A DNA stretch of 64,000 nt from Bacillus sp. B15-48 (GCF_016879755.1 NZ_WOFU01000004.1:372001-436000); one strand, 5' to 3'; counted from the first letter of the stretch, positions 1-7,868 are shown. A program made the numbers and translations. The notes: generated by a model from the letters alone, not told the origin.

Positions 1-307
1 CTTCATCTTCAAAAAACAATACCGTTCCATATCCTGCTTTAAAAGAATCCATTTTTTGTTGTGTACCTTCAAAATCTCCGTCCCCAACTACTTTTCTCAA
101 CGACTCTGTTGTAATATCCCACAATTTATCATGTGATTCTCCTGTTAACACAACTAGACGTGCTGTTTGAGAGTTAAAAGCCGATGGAGTGTACTTTACC
201 GCAAATTCAACGATTTCTTTAATTTTTTCATCTGTTACCTGTACGTCCTTATTGATTCCATAGTGAGACCGTCTTTCCTTCAGGGCAGTGTAAAAGTCTT
301 TTGTCAT
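1..307 (-). CDS. mhqN: Nitroreductase family protein, MhqN-like (partial, C-terminus outside window)
   Basis: Only the first ~102 residues are visible. They begin with an ATG at 305-307 behind a GGAGGAATTTTAAA ribosome binding site. The sequence MTKDFYTALKERRSHYGI is the typical N-terminus of FMN-dependent nitroreductases, and TPSAFNSQTARLVVL is their conserved flavin-contacting segment. In B. subtilis the mhqNOP operon encodes a nitroreductase, a ring-cleaving dioxygenase and a DoxX protein, all repressed by MhqR. All three partners are present here on the same strand, and an MhqR-like palindrome lies just upstream at 364-382. Role by inference: NAD(P)H-dependent reduction of quinones or nitroaromatics in the cytoplasm. 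The family call is firm. The mhqN name rests on context. Confidence 0.75.
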   Translation of the reverse strand, partial: MTKDFYTALKERRSHYGINKDVQVTDEKIKEIVEFAVKYTPSAFNSQTARLVVLTGESHDKLWDITTESLRKVVGDGDFEGTQQKMDSFKAGYGTVLFFEDE

Positions 308-363
308 TTTAAAATTCCTCCATAGTTTTTAAATATTTTTAGTTCGTATATTTTTAATTAGAA

Positions 364-382
364 TATCTTTAATTCGTGATTA
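364..382. promoter_or_regulatory. MhqR-type operator upstream of the nitroreductase gene
   Basis: The 16-mer ATCTTTAATTCGTGAT at 365-380 matches the palindrome ATCTCGAATTCGAGAT at 13 of 16 positions. That palindrome is the centre of the published B. subtilis MhqR operator consensus. It sits about 60 bp upstream of the nitroreductase start, and two better-matching copies flank the DoxX and MarR genes in this window. Function is inferred from motif and context. Confidence 0.6.
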
Positions 383-406
383 TTTTAAAACAGAAAAGTA
401 TAGTTG

Positions 407-562
407 TCAATCTATTCTTCCTAAAATCTTCCTAACACTCTGAAGAGGGCCGAAATTTATATTCGACTCATCATAATATTCTGCAAATGAGAAACTAAGG
501 TTGCTTTCTAACCAATCATTTTTAACAGAGTAGCGTGATGATGCAGGAATAACTTGAATCAA
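407..562 (-). pseudogene. Truncated pirin-family gene (N-terminal 51 residues)
   Basis: A TTG start (560-562) behind a GAGGTG ribosome binding site opens a 51-codon frame. It reads IQVIPASSRYS...NDWLESNLSFSFAEYYD...INFGPL, the recognisable N-terminus of pirin-like cupins (normally ~230 aa). The frame stops soon after NFGPL, where the family would continue with its first metal-binding cupin motif, so the gene is truncated and no cupin core remains. It lies between the ring-cleaving dioxygenase and the nitroreductase on the same strand. That suggests a former member of the quinone-stress operon. Confidence 0.6.
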
Positions 563-616
563 TTTATTTCACCTCTAAATTTCTCGACTTAAAGATCATA
601 ATTTATCATTTACAAT

Positions 617-638
617 AGGGGCAAAGGCTTTTTGCCCT
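617..638 (-). terminator. Possible hairpin downstream of the ring-cleaving dioxygenase
   Basis: Arms GGGCAAA (619-625) and TTTGCCC (631-637) form a 7-bp stem with a 5-nt loop, about 140 bp past the dioxygenase stop codon on the minus strand. There is no clear U-tract, so terminator function is uncertain. Confidence 0.3.
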
Positions 639-661
639 TGTAGCCCCTTGTTAATACAATT

Positions 662-698
662 ATTACCTCGAATTAAAATAGTTCAAATGTGAGGTAAT
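662..698. promoter_or_regulatory. Inverted repeat with MhqR-like half-sites upstream of the pirin relic
   Basis: ATTACCTC (662-669) is the exact reverse complement of GAGGTAAT (691-698). The left arm continues as ATTACCTCGAATT, identical to the left half of the near-perfect operator at 2241-2260. The 21-bp spacing differs from the compact 16-bp palindrome. It may be two separate half-sites or a decayed double operator controlling the pirin/nitroreductase transcript. Confidence 0.4.
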
Positions 699-773
699 CG
701 TAATGTTTTCTTTCAATTATGTCATTTCCATTGTTAAAAGGATGCGATGCAAAGACGGTTTTTTCCAAATTGG

Positions 774-1712
774 TTAATCTAATTCTCGAACTTCAAATGG
801 AAGTAATCCACGTTCTATTTGGTCTCGATGTGGTTCATACTGAGGAGGTAGCATTAATTTCTCCCCCATCGTCTCGTGTGATTCGTCATGAGCAAACCCT
901 GGTGGATCTGTCGCGATTTCAAAGAGGATTTCACCATGTTCTCTAAAATAAATCGCATTAAAATAGTTTCTGTCTTGTACAGGAGTGACACCATATCCAT
1001 GACTGTTAACATGGTTTTTCCAATCTAATTGATCTTGGTCATCACTAGCTCTCCACGCAATATGATGGACGGTCCCTACTCCCATTTGTCCACGACCAAC
1101 AGGGGTTAACTTTAAATCAATCACGTTTCCAATTTCAGCTGTAGAACGGAAACGAACAAGATCTCCTTCTTTTCCAACCTTTTCAAGTCCCATCACTTTT
1201 TCTAATAGTTGTGACGTACTTTCAGGTTTTGATGAAAACAATGTTGCTCCACCAAATCCTTTAATAGCAACTTCTGGTGTGACCTCCCCAAATGGCCAAA
1301 AATTCTTTTCACCTTCATCTCTTTCAACAATTTCCAAACGAAGTCCATGAGGATCATCAAATTGTAAAGATTGTTCACCAAAGCGTTCGCTTTTAGTGAA
1401 CGGAACTTGAAATTTTTCAAGTCTGTTCTCCCAAAATTCGATTGCCCCTTTAGGAACAACATATGAAGTAACTCCCACTTGCCCATCACCTATTCTCCCT
1501 TGATATGCATCAGCCCAAGGGAAAAATGTGATAATCGTCCCTGGTTTTCCTCCTTCGTTCCCAAAGTACAAGTGATACGTGCCCGGGTCATCAAAATTGA
1601 CGGTTTGTTTCACTAACCGAAGACCTAAAACGCCCGCATAAAAGTCGACATTCTCTTGTGGATTTCCGACAATTGCAGTAATATGATGAATTCCCATTGT
1701 TTTCTTACTCAT
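774..1712 (-). CDS. mhqO: Ring-cleaving dioxygenase of the glyoxalase (VOC) superfamily, MhqO-like
   Basis: A 312-residue protein with two tandem vicinal-oxygen-chelate modules, the usual length for the MhqA/MhqE/MhqO family. The first module opens with MGIHHITAIVGNP...FYAGVLGLRLVKQTVNFDD. The second carries the metal-binding His in VHHIAWRASDD and the Glu in GEILFEIATDPPGF. Established knowledge: these enzymes are thiol- and quinone-stress proteins thought to cleave catechol or hydroquinone-type substrates (2-methylhydroquinone in B. subtilis). ATG at 1710-1712 has a GGAGCGG site upstream. The gene follows the DoxX gene on the same strand by 108 bp and precedes the pirin relic and nitroreductase. 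Function is inferred from family and context. The exact substrate is unknown. Confidence 0.85.
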   Translation of the reverse strand: MSKKTMGIHHITAIVGNPQENVDFYAGVLGLRLVKQTVNFDDPGTYHLYFGNEGGKPGTIITFFPWADAYQGRIGDGQVGVTSYVVPKGAIEFWENRLEKFQVPFTKSERFGEQSLQFDDPHGLRLEIVERDEGEKNFWPFGEVTPEVAIKGFGGATLFSSKPESTSQLLEKVMGLEKVGKEGDLVRFRSTAEIGNVIDLKLTPVGRGQMGVGTVHHIAWRASDDQDQLDWKNHVNSHGYGVTPVQDRNYFNAIYFREHGEILFEIATDPPGFAHDESHETMGEKLMLPPQYEPHRDQIERGLLPFEVRELD

Positions 1713-1820
1713 TCTTTTCCGCTCCTTTTATGTTTCATTATCCAAACCGATAGAGGATAGTTTAACCGCTTGTTTTCTATTAAATTAACTTTAATTCATA
1801 TATTATTATTTTGAGATACT

Positions 1821-2219
1821 TTAGAATAAAATAGCATCTAAAGCATATTGACCTGGGCCAATCAAAGCAATCCCAATGGCTACTGCTAGTAGTGTTAAAT
1901 TGTACTCATATCCATTTGCAGTTGACCATAATCCATTTGGTGCGTGAACTTTAACGATGGCCATAACCATCGTACCGGCGATCATCAGACCAGCAAGAGG
2001 TGTTAGGAAGCCTAGAGCAAACAATATTCCACCTATTAACTCTGTGAGTCCTGCTAGAACCGCCATTGTTGCTCCTGGTTTGACTCCAATTGATTCAAAC
2101 CAACCACCCGTTCCCTTTATTCCATATCCACCGAACCAGCCAAATAATTTCTGAGCACCATGACCTATAAATAATACACCAATCACAATTCGTATAAGTA
2201 ATAAACCAATATCAACCAT
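1821..2219 (-). CDS. mhqP: DoxX family membrane protein, MhqP-like
   Basis: A 132-residue integral membrane protein with four hydrophobic segments and the DoxX signature [25 protein letters not shown] near the N-terminus (split here for reading as LLIRIVIGV then [13 protein letters not shown]). I chose the ATG at 2217-2219 because it lies 7 nt from GGAGG. The ATG two codons upstream overlaps that site too closely. DoxX proteins of the MhqP type are induced by quinones and are thought to support membrane redox or thiol homeostasis, with no proven reaction. A near-perfect MhqR palindrome lies 25 bp upstream of the start, so repression by the adjacent MarR protein is likely. Confidence 0.8.
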   Translation of the reverse strand: MVDIGLLLIRIVIGVLFIGHGAQKLFGWFGGYGIKGTGGWFESIGVKPGATMAVLAGLTELIGGILFALGFLTPLAGLMIAGTMVMAIVKVHAPNGLWSTANGYEYNLTLLAVAIGIALIGPGQYALDAILF

Positions 2220-2243
2220 TTTCATACCTCCTGTTTTTTAATT

Positions 2244-2259
2244 ACCTCGAATTCGAGAT
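2244..2259. promoter_or_regulatory. Near-perfect MhqR operator upstream of the DoxX/dioxygenase genes
   Basis: ACCTCGAATTCGAGAT matches the MhqR consensus core at 15 of 16 positions, and CTCGAATTCGAG (2246-2257) is a perfect 12-bp palindrome. It sits between the divergent-in-function but co-oriented MarR gene and the DoxX gene, 25 bp from the DoxX start. Best operator candidate of the four in this locus. Confidence 0.75.
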
Positions 2260-2274
2260 ATATATTCAAAAAAA

Positions 2275-2703
2275 TTAACTATTTATTTTCTTTCTTAATT
2301 TATTTAACAACTTTATAACCGTTTCTTCCTCGTCATGACTAATTGACTCAAATATTTGATGAATAAATTGCTCATGCCTCGGCATGATGTCTTCCATTAG
2401 TTCTTTTCCTAGATCCGTTAAATTCACATGAATCGCGCGGCGGTCATCAGGACATGCACTTCGTTTCAACAAGCCTCTTTTTTCTAATTTATCAATAACA
2501 TAGGTCATCGAACTACTTGAAATTAATATGCTGTCACCGATTTGGTTGATCGTTTGAATCCCTTTAAGATAAAGCACTTCTAAAACGGAAAATTCCGTTA
2601 TATTAAGTTTATCTTTCACTAATTCCTGCTTGATGCGTTCCTGAATGTCTTTAGATGTTTTCATTAATAGTAAGTAAGATTCTTTCCTACATCTTTTTTC
2701 CAT
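2275..2703 (-). CDS. mhqR: MarR-family transcriptional repressor, MhqR-like
   Basis: A 142-residue MarR protein. The winged-helix region includes LNITEFSVLEVLYLKG, INQIGDSILISSSSMTYVIDKLEKRGLL and the wing with CPDDRRAIHVNLTDLGKEL. These are typical of the MhqR/OhrR/DUF24-like branch that senses reactive electrophiles. ATG at 2701-2703 follows GGGAGG. Cys residues are at position 5 and in SACPDD. MhqR in B. subtilis has no proven redox Cys mechanism, so I do not assign one. Operators at 2244-2259 (downstream gene) and 2747-2762 (its own promoter) suggest repression of the mhq genes and autoregulation, which is inference. Confidence 0.8.
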   Translation of the reverse strand: MEKRCRKESYLLLMKTSKDIQERIKQELVKDKLNITEFSVLEVLYLKGIQTINQIGDSILISSSSMTYVIDKLEKRGLLKRSACPDDRRAIHVNLTDLGKELMEDIMPRHEQFIHQIFESISHDEEETVIKLLNKLRKKINS

Positions 2704-2746
2704 TAAAATCGCCTCCCTTCGTTATGTCATTATCTTTAATTGATAT

Positions 2747-2762
2747 ATCTTGAATATGAGAT
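2747..2762. promoter_or_regulatory. MhqR-type operator in the repressor gene promoter
   Basis: ATCTTGAATATGAGAT matches the MhqR palindrome at 13 of 16 positions, 44 bp upstream of the MarR start codon. An additional partial left half-site TATCTTTAATTGATATA lies at 2731-2747. It suggests that the repressor controls its own transcription. Confidence 0.55.
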
Positions 2763-3010
2763 AATTGTAGTCTATATTTCCTTTTGTGTCAAACATTTTA
2801 TTTTTTATGTATCTGATGCTTATTCTCAGGGACTTATGAGAGGATTGTGGTCTTCCCTTCAACGGATTAGTCAGAATGACCTAATTAGATTTATTGGTTC
2901 TGTCAAAATAGCAGAAACATGTTATTATGTAATCTTAAATGAAGGAATAAAAACATGAAGGAACAACTAAATAACATTCACAGTAAATTGCAATATAAAT
3001 CCCAAGCAAA
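2763..3010. other. Non-coding stretch between the mhqR promoter and the next gene
   Basis: About 250 bp with no convincing gene. An open frame of 72 codons on the plus strand (2740-2958) has no ribosome binding site and runs through the MhqR operator. I see no further structure until the terminator at 3011. Confidence 0.4.
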
Positions 3011-3046
3011 AACACTCAGATACTAGTTTTGATCTGAGTGTTTTTT
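3011..3046 (-). terminator. Rho-independent terminator
   Basis: AACACTCAGAT (3011-3021) pairs with ATCTGAGTGTT (3032-3042) around a 10-nt loop, with a T-run on the plus strand and TTTTTG on the minus strand. It lies 50 bp past the stop of the minus-strand gene at 3098-3613 and could act in both directions. Confidence 0.75.
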
Positions 3047-3097
3047 GTATAATATACTATCCTTTTAAACTAACGATTCCGTCAGTGGAAATTTTTA

Positions 3098-3613
3098 TTA
3101 ATCGGTTACAACTCCATCCTCGAATGAAACGTATTGGAATTGTGTTACTCCATATTTTTTATACGTAATTCTTAACGAACTTATATCATTATATGAATTA
3201 GTCACATCCAACTCTACACGTAATACGAGGGAAAAATCTTCGTCTACTCGAAAACCTTTAACATCAACTAAATCGCTAAGTAGTCCTTCTTTAATTACAG
3301 TTTCTTCATCAAGCACCCCAATACGTTCTGAACTTGCTATAAAGGGTTGAATTCGAAATTCATCATCGTCTTTCGCGACAATCGTTCCGTCTGTTTTTAT
3401 AAATTCTACCTTTTCAATCGTTGGATTTCCGATCCCTTCCCAGCGAAAATTATAACCAAAATAATATGCATTACCGTCCTCAAAATGTTCGATACCTAAT
3501 GTTGTATGACTCTGCTTTGTAAATTCGCCTTCATGACTTATATAATTAAATAATCCCCAAAAACCTATCACAAGAACGATAGCAACAAACATGATAACGA
3601 TGATTTTCTTCAC
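3098..3613 (-). CDS. Membrane-anchored protein of unknown function
   Basis: A 171-residue protein with an N-terminal hydrophobic helix (about residues 4-26, KKIIVIMFVAIVLVIGFWG) and no cleavage or lipobox motif. A hydrophilic, probably extracytoplasmic, beta-rich domain follows. The start is a GTG at 3611-3613 preceded by AAAGGGAGGGG. The gene is flanked by terminators on both sides, so it is probably monocistronic. I do not recognise the family. Possible roles cannot be read from the sequence. Confidence 0.6.
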   Translation of the reverse strand: MKKIIVIMFVAIVLVIGFWGLFNYISHEGEFTKQSHTTLGIEHFEDGNAYYFGYNFRWEGIGNPTIEKVEFIKTDGTIVAKDDDEFRIQPFIASSERIGVLDEETVIKEGLLSDLVDVKGFRVDEDFSLVLRVELDVTNSYNDISSLRITYKKYGVTQFQYVSFEDGVVTD

Positions 3614-3719
3614 AACTTCCCCTCCCTTTGTTTGACTATTCTACTCATGTATTTTAGAGCATCATCTTACAAACTATCAATATATTTTAACGTAAATTTC
3701 CAGTTTTATTTTTAAAAAA

Positions 3720-3746
3720 TAAGTTCGCTTGATATTAAGCGAACTA
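3720..3746 (-). terminator. Hairpin terminator-like structure
   Basis: AGTTCGCTT (3722-3730) and AAGCGAACT (3737-3745) form a 9-bp perfect stem with a 6-nt loop. On the minus strand it is followed by TTATTTTTTA, as in an intrinsic terminator. It lies between the hypothetical gene and the IS-like relic. Confidence 0.55.
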
Positions 3747-3756
3747 CTTTAGATAA

Positions 3757-4175
3757 TAGGCGAGAACCCTCGTGACTTCAGTCATGAGATGAATCGCCTT
3801 CGGATACGGTCTAGTGCTCGAAAACCGCGAGATTTTGTACTAGATTAAGTATCCGACATGTCAGCTAAACTTTTTGTTTCCCACATTAAACATGCTATAA
3901 TATAACTAGAAATTGTTCTTTGAAAACTGAACAAATAGGGTTGATGCAGGAAAAGCTCTGCATCGTAAAATGTTCAAGCAACACGAACAAAAAACCGTTA
4001 CATGTAGCGATAGCCAAGCGCATGTGATTATCAATACGGGGTTCGCTTGGTTCCTCGTCAAACAGTTCACCTCTTAAATGAGGTGATTGAATCGGTATGC
4101 CAACGGGCGTATATTGGGCTGTTGATACCAGAAGGCGATTTTTGCCTTCACAAGCTCGTGACTTCGTCATGAGTT
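3757..4175. mobile_element. IS200/IS605-like relic (end hairpins, no transposase)
   Basis: Two related hairpins are visible: CTCGTGAC-TTCA-GTCATGAG at about 3769-3788 and CTCGTGAC-TTC-GTCATGAG near 4153-4171. They resemble the right-end hairpins of IS200/IS605 elements, whose loops are read by the Y1 transposase and which overlap TnpB guide-RNA scaffolds. No transposase or TnpB frame remains. A 91-codon minus frame (3895-4170) has no homology I can defend. About 70 bp (roughly 4052-4124) recur, inverted, at 38008-38092 with about 93% identity, including TTGGCATACCGATT and AGAGGTGAACTGTTTGACG. The IS605 assignment is inference from hairpin style. Confidence 0.4.
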
Positions 4176-4183
4176 GTTGACAT

Positions 4184-4275
4184 AGAACACCGGGACGGTA
4201 ATCTTCCCCTTGATTCTCACGCTCGCTGCTTAGTGCATTGATTAGTAAAAATTTTAAAAAAGGGAAATGTGAGAT
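4184..4275 (+). repeat. REP-like repeat, module A copy
   Basis: The segment begins CACCGGGACGGTAATC and continues CACGCTCGCTGCTTAGTGCATTG...AAGGGAAA. It aligns with the first half of the repeat at 9567-9690 (CGCTCGCTCCCTAGTGCATT). It is one of about seven dispersed members of the same family in this window and directly abuts the IS605-like relic. Confidence 0.6.
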
Positions 4276-4302
4276 CCCTCCTCTTATTTCCGTTAGCCTA
4301 AC

Positions 4303-4686
4303 TTATTCGACAGCAGTACAAATTTCAATATAATGTCCATCTGGATCGGCTACATATGCAATTGTTTGTCCCCATGGCTTTGTAACAGGTTCTTTTATGA
4401 TTGGTACGCCTTGTTGACGCAAGTTTTCAATTGTCGAAACAACATCTTCTACAACAAACCCAATCTCAAATGTTTGCGTTGAAGCAGAATCTTCCGGGAT
4501 ATTCAGTCCTGTTAACTCTTTTACATCCCTCCGAGTGTTAAAGGCTAAAGTTACGGCACCTGTACCAAATTCAACATATGTATCTTGTTGCATTTTAACT
4601 GGCAACCCAAGTTTACACTTATAGAAATCCATTGTTTTTTCAAAATCATTCACATATAAAATGACATATTTCATTGATAACCTCAT
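4303..4686 (-). CDS. VOC-family (glyoxalase/bleomycin-resistance fold) protein
   Basis: A 127-residue single-domain VOC protein. It runs from [23 protein letters not shown] to a C-terminal [11 protein letters not shown]. The His/Glu metal-ligand candidates are the Glu of YVEFG and the Glu of HYIEIC. A longer frame starts further upstream at a GTG that is itself part of the ribosome binding site. The ATG at 4684-4686, 8 nt after GGAGG, is the better start. Members include glyoxalases, fosfomycin/bleomycin resistance proteins and many of unknown substrate. Nothing here picks among them. Confidence 0.75.
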   Translation of the reverse strand: MRLSMKYVILYVNDFEKTMDFYKCKLGLPVKMQQDTYVEFGTGAVTLAFNTRRDVKELTGLNIPEDSASTQTFEIGFVVEDVVSTIENLRQQGVPIIKEPVTKPWGQTIAYVADPDGHYIEICTAVE

Positions 4687-4856
4687 TTTTACGACCTCCA
4701 CGATTTAGTCATTCATGATAATATTACTATCTCCAAACTTAGTTTCCCTATTATTCCCAGATAGTAAGGAGTGTAAAATATTCTCTCGATTACCTGCCAC
4801 TTTTGAAGAAAGGCAAGCGGTATAATCAACTAACCCGGAGTTGTAACCGTCAAGCG

Positions 4857-4930
4857 GAAACACCGGGACGGTTCCGGTGTTTCGTATATGGAAAAAAATA
4901 GTGGAACGGCAGAACCGTCCCCATGTTTCA
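4857..4930 (-). repeat. REP-like hairpin pair abutting the btuF stop codon
   Basis: A perfect 10-bp inverted repeat GAAACACCGG/CCGGTGTTTC (4857-4883, loop GACGGTT) is followed by GGAACGGCAGAACCGTCCCC and ATGTTTCAC. The terminal GTTTCAC supplies the TGA stop of the solute-binding protein gene. On the minus strand the hairpin is followed by a run of T, so the element can double as the gene's terminator. Confidence 0.7.
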
Positions 4931-5926
4931 CTCAAAACGTTCTGGATAAAAACCTTTCGCTAGCTTCTCTACTCCACCTGGTATCCAAATCGTAGCGTAC
5001 ACTTCTTCAAGTCCGACAGCAACATAATGCTCATTTTGCACTGCTTTCATATCTTGAAGTGAAGGGTTTTTGGATATCGTTTCCATTAGACTCTCCGGAG
5101 TGTTTCCACAGCAGTAAGAAAAGACAATCACGTCTGGGTCTCGGTCGATGACTTCTTCCCAACTGACCTCTACAACCGTTCCTGTTAATTCGCTAAAGAT
5201 ATTTTCTCCGCCTGCCAAGCTAATCACATGGGATTGCAGCGTGTCTCCCCCTGCGGTCTTCGCGGACCCTACTTCCCCGCCCCTCATATAAAAGACTTTC
5301 AGAGGCTTTTCATCCTTGATCTTTTCTTGTACATCGTCAATCCTATTTTTGATCGATTGAATCAATTCATCCCCCTTCTCTTGTACACTGAAAATGCGGG
5401 AAATTTCACTGATTTCTTTATAAGCCATGTTTTCCATCGTTTGTGGCTTTTCGCCTCCAGCGAGTACATAGGTCTTAATGCCAAGTTCCTCCAGCTCGGA
5501 TAGTGATCCAAATCCTATCCCCGCTAAATCTGACTCCCATGCAATGAAAAGGTCTGGGTTGGCTCCTAAAAATACTTCTTTTGAGGGATTTAGTTTTGCA
5601 AGAGCTGGAATGTTCTTCAGCTTTTCTGCAAAATCAGGCGTCGTATTATCACGCGAAAAGCCATACCCTACAATGCGGTCTTCTATTCCTAACTCTACAG
5701 CCAATTCAGCATACTCTTGATAGCTCGCAACAGCCCGTTGTGGCGGTTCTGTATACGTGATTGTGCGTCCGGCATTTTCCAGCGTTACTGGTTCATACGT
5801 TTCAGTTTTTTCCGCCTCAGTTTTTTGTCCTTCTGTGACAGAAGTTTCTGTAGCCGATTGGCCACAAGCAGCCAAGACGGCTACAATCATAATTACACTT
5901 AACAGCAGCAAATATTTTTTCATCAT
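4928..5926 (-). CDS. btuF: Cobalamin ABC transporter solute-binding lipoprotein, BtuF-like
   Basis: A 332-residue class III (helical-backbone, PF01497) solute-binding protein. It has a lipoprotein signal, MMKKYLLLLSVIMIVAVLAAC with the lipidated Cys at 21, followed by a Thr/Glu-rich linker and two lobes (AVASYQEYAELAVELGI; VIDRDPDVIVFSYC). The sequence alone could be a siderophore, heme or B12 binder. The upstream cobalamin riboswitch makes vitamin B12 uptake by far the most likely role, on the outer face of the membrane. Its ATG overlaps the TGA of the ATPase gene by 4 nt and it is the last gene of the operon. The stop codon lies inside a REP-like repeat. Confidence 0.85.
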   Translation of the reverse strand: MMKKYLLLLSVIMIVAVLAACGQSATETSVTEGQKTEAEKTETYEPVTLENAGRTITYTEPPQRAVASYQEYAELAVELGIEDRIVGYGFSRDNTTPDFAEKLKNIPALAKLNPSKEVFLGANPDLFIAWESDLAGIGFGSLSELEELGIKTYVLAGGEKPQTMENMAYKEISEISRIFSVQEKGDELIQSIKNRIDDVQEKIKDEKPLKVFYMRGGEVGSAKTAGGDTLQSHVISLAGGENIFSELTGTVVEVSWEEVIDRDPDVIVFSYCCGNTPESLMETISKNPSLQDMKAVQNEHYVAVGLEEVYATIWIPGGVEKLAKGFYPERFE

Positions 5927-6729
5927 TTTACGAGCTCCTTTTCATCATATCTTCTAACGGAAACAGAATCCGCTAGAAAGGTAATATGTGTTTTTCCTGT
6001 GATTGGATGCTGTACGATATTCGTATTCACCCGAAACACTTCTTTTAAAGTTGCTTCCGTCAATACTTCCTCAGGTGTCCCCGATATCACGATTTCACCA
6101 CGATTCAAAACATAAATACGGTCACAATAAGTTGCGGCGATATTCAAATCATGTAGTGCAGCAATAACGGTTATATCTAATGTTTTTACTAAATCCATCA
6201 GTTGAAGCTGATGATGGATATCTAAATGGTTTGTCGGTTCATCCAATACAAGAACCTTCGCTTGTTGCGCTAATGCTCTTGCTACCATGACCCTTTGTTT
6301 TTCCCCGCCGGATAAAGTTGTGATGCTGCGATCACTATAGTTAGACAATCCTACTTTATTAAGAGACTCCTCTGTAATGCGAAGGTCTTCCTCTGTATCG
6401 ATTTCTATCATTCTTTTATGGGGGGCTCGACCCATGAGTACAATCTCTTTTACTGAAAAGTCAAATGAATTTTGTGACTCTTGACTGACGACAGCCATTT
6501 TTTGAGCGGTTTTTTTAGCAGATAGTTTATAAATATCCTCATCTCCGAGAGTAATCTTTCCGCAGTCTGGCTTGTTGAGGCGATATATATTTTTTAATAA
6601 TGTAGATTTTCCACTTCCATTTGGACCAATCACTCCAACAAATTCACCAGATCTGGCTTCTAGATGAATATTAGAAATAATTCTCTTTTCATTTATACTA
6701 GTAGAGACGTCTTGAACTTGTATTCTCAT
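5923..6729 (-). CDS. btuD: Cobalamin ABC transporter ATP-binding protein, BtuD-like
   Basis: A 268-residue ABC ATPase. Walker A is GPNGSGKST, the signature is LSGGEKQR, Walker B is VLVLDEPTNHLD, and the H-loop is in VIAALHDLN. The extra C-terminal ~50 residues (TNIVQHPITGKTHITFL) are typical of FecE/BtuD/HmuV proteins. The start is the ATG at 6727-6729, which overlaps the permease TAA by one base (TAATG). A longer upstream frame inside the permease gene is rejected. It energises uptake through the adjacent permease at the cytoplasmic face. Confidence 0.88.
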   Translation of the reverse strand: MRIQVQDVSTSINEKRIISNIHLEARSGEFVGVIGPNGSGKSTLLKNIYRLNKPDCGKITLGDEDIYKLSAKKTAQKMAVVSQESQNSFDFSVKEIVLMGRAPHKRMIEIDTEEDLRITEESLNKVGLSNYSDRSITTLSGGEKQRVMVARALAQQAKVLVLDEPTNHLDIHHQLQLMDLVKTLDITVIAALHDLNIAATYCDRIYVLNRGEIVISGTPEEVLTEATLKEVFRVNTNIVQHPITGKTHITFLADSVSVRRYDEKELVK

Positions 6730-7868
6730 TAAGAATGACCCCCAAATGTATAAGAACTTTTCCTTAATAGCCAGATAAAGAATGGACCACCACATAAAGC
6801 TGTTACAATTCCAATCGGCAGTTCTTCAGGAGCAACAATTAATCTTGCAACGACATCTGCCCAAATCATAAAAACAGCACCGAATAACAAACTGATTGGC
6901 AGTACTCTTTTATGATCAGATCCTACTAGTAAACGAACAATATGTGGAACCATCAAGCCGACAAACCCTATTGCCCCACTAACTGCAACTAGTACTCCTG
7001 TGAGTAAAGCTGTAACTACAATTAAAATTTTCCGAAAAACATTAATGTTTATTCCCAAAGTAGCAGCTGTATCTTCTCCCATCAGTAGTAAATTCAACGA
7101 ACGCGATTGAAAAGTTAAAAAAATAAACGTTCCGATAACAGCAATAACTGCTACGGGTAAACTCTCCCATTTCGCTCCTGTTAAACTACCCATCATCCAA
7201 AACATCGCACTGCGAATCCCTTCTTCATCAGGCGCAGATATGACAATGAAATTGGTAAGAGCGCTTAAAATCATTGATATCGCGATTCCTGCGAGTAAGA
7301 GCCGAATCGTTGAAATCCGTCCCCCTACTTGGGCAAGAAAAAAAACAAGAACGACTGATAAAAGGGCGCCGAGAAAAGCTGCAACAGAAAGAGCGTATAC
7401 ACCAAATAAGCTAAAAGCGCCAAATAAGATGACAAGTGTAGCCCCTACAGACGCTCCAGATGAGACGCCTAATATATAAGGGTCAGCTAATGAGTTTCTA
7501 ACAAGCGCCTGGATAGCTGCCCCGACCAAGGCCAACCCTGCGCCTACTGTTGCACCGAGTAGGACACGCGGAAAACGAATTTCCCAAATGATATTCCTCT
7601 GTGCACTTGTCCAATCTTCTGTAATCATTTCTCCTAATACAGGAATGTGAGACAAAGCAATTTTCCAAACAGTTACAGCATGAATGGGTACAGGGCCGAG
7701 CATGATCGAGAGCGTGATTGAGAGAAATAAACCAATGATAAGACTAAATAGTAATAGGTTAAAACGTCTAGCATGTTTCCGGATATTTTTCTCTCTACCA
7801 ATACTTCCAGCTACTAGTGTTAATCTTTTATTTTTATTTGTCTTCCTTGCAGCAGAAAGATGACTCAT
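6729..7868 (-). CDS. btuC: Cobalamin ABC transporter permease, BtuC-like (FecCD family)
   Basis: A 379-residue FecCD/BtuC permease with about ten transmembrane helices after a basic ~30-residue N-terminal tail. Family motifs include RFPRVLLGATVGAGLALVGA, LADPYILGVSSGA, GAIGFVGLMVPHIVR and LPIGIVTALCGGPFF. I place the start at the ATG 7866-7868 behind AGGGGG. A GTG nine codons upstream sits on another purine run and is less likely. First structural gene of the operon. Its transcript begins with a B12 riboswitch and a terminator, so expression should fall when cobalamin is plentiful. Confidence 0.88.
   Translation of the reverse strand: MSHLSAARKTNKNKRLTLVAGSIGREKNIRKHARRFNLLLFSLIIGLFLSITLSIMLGPVPIHAVTVWKIALSHIPVLGEMITEDWTSAQRNIIWEIRFPRVLLGATVGAGLALVGAAIQALVRNSLADPYILGVSSGASVGATLVILFGAFSLFGVYALSVAAFLGALLSVVLVFFLAQVGGRISTIRLLLAGIAISMILSALTNFIVISAPDEEGIRSAMFWMMGSLTGAKWESLPVAVIAVIGTFIFLTFQSRSLNLLLMGEDTAATLGININVFRKILIVVTALLTGVLVAVSGAIGFVGLMVPHIVRLLVGSDHKRVLPISLLFGAVFMIWADVVARLIVAPEELPIGIVTALCGGPFFIWLLRKSSYTFGGHS

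Noticed and set aside
719-946. Plus-strand open frame of 75 codons
   Set aside because: Antisense to the 3' end of the ring-cleaving dioxygenase; no ribosome binding site.
2740-2958. Plus-strand open frame of 72 codons
   Set aside because: Starts inside the MhqR operator, no ribosome binding site, no recognisable domain.
3900-3935. TGTTCTTTGAAAACTGAACA as an rRNA spacer antitermination box
   Set aside because: Resembles the end of Bacillus 16S-23S spacers, but no rRNA sequence lies on either side.
3895-4170. Minus-strand open frame of 91 codons as a protein gene
   Set aside because: Lies across the IS605-like hairpins; part of it recurs as DNA at 38 kb outside any frame, so it is better explained as a relic or RNA scaffold.
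4705-4935. Minus-strand open frame of 76 codons
   Set aside because: Runs through the REP-like hairpins and the btuF end; no start site.
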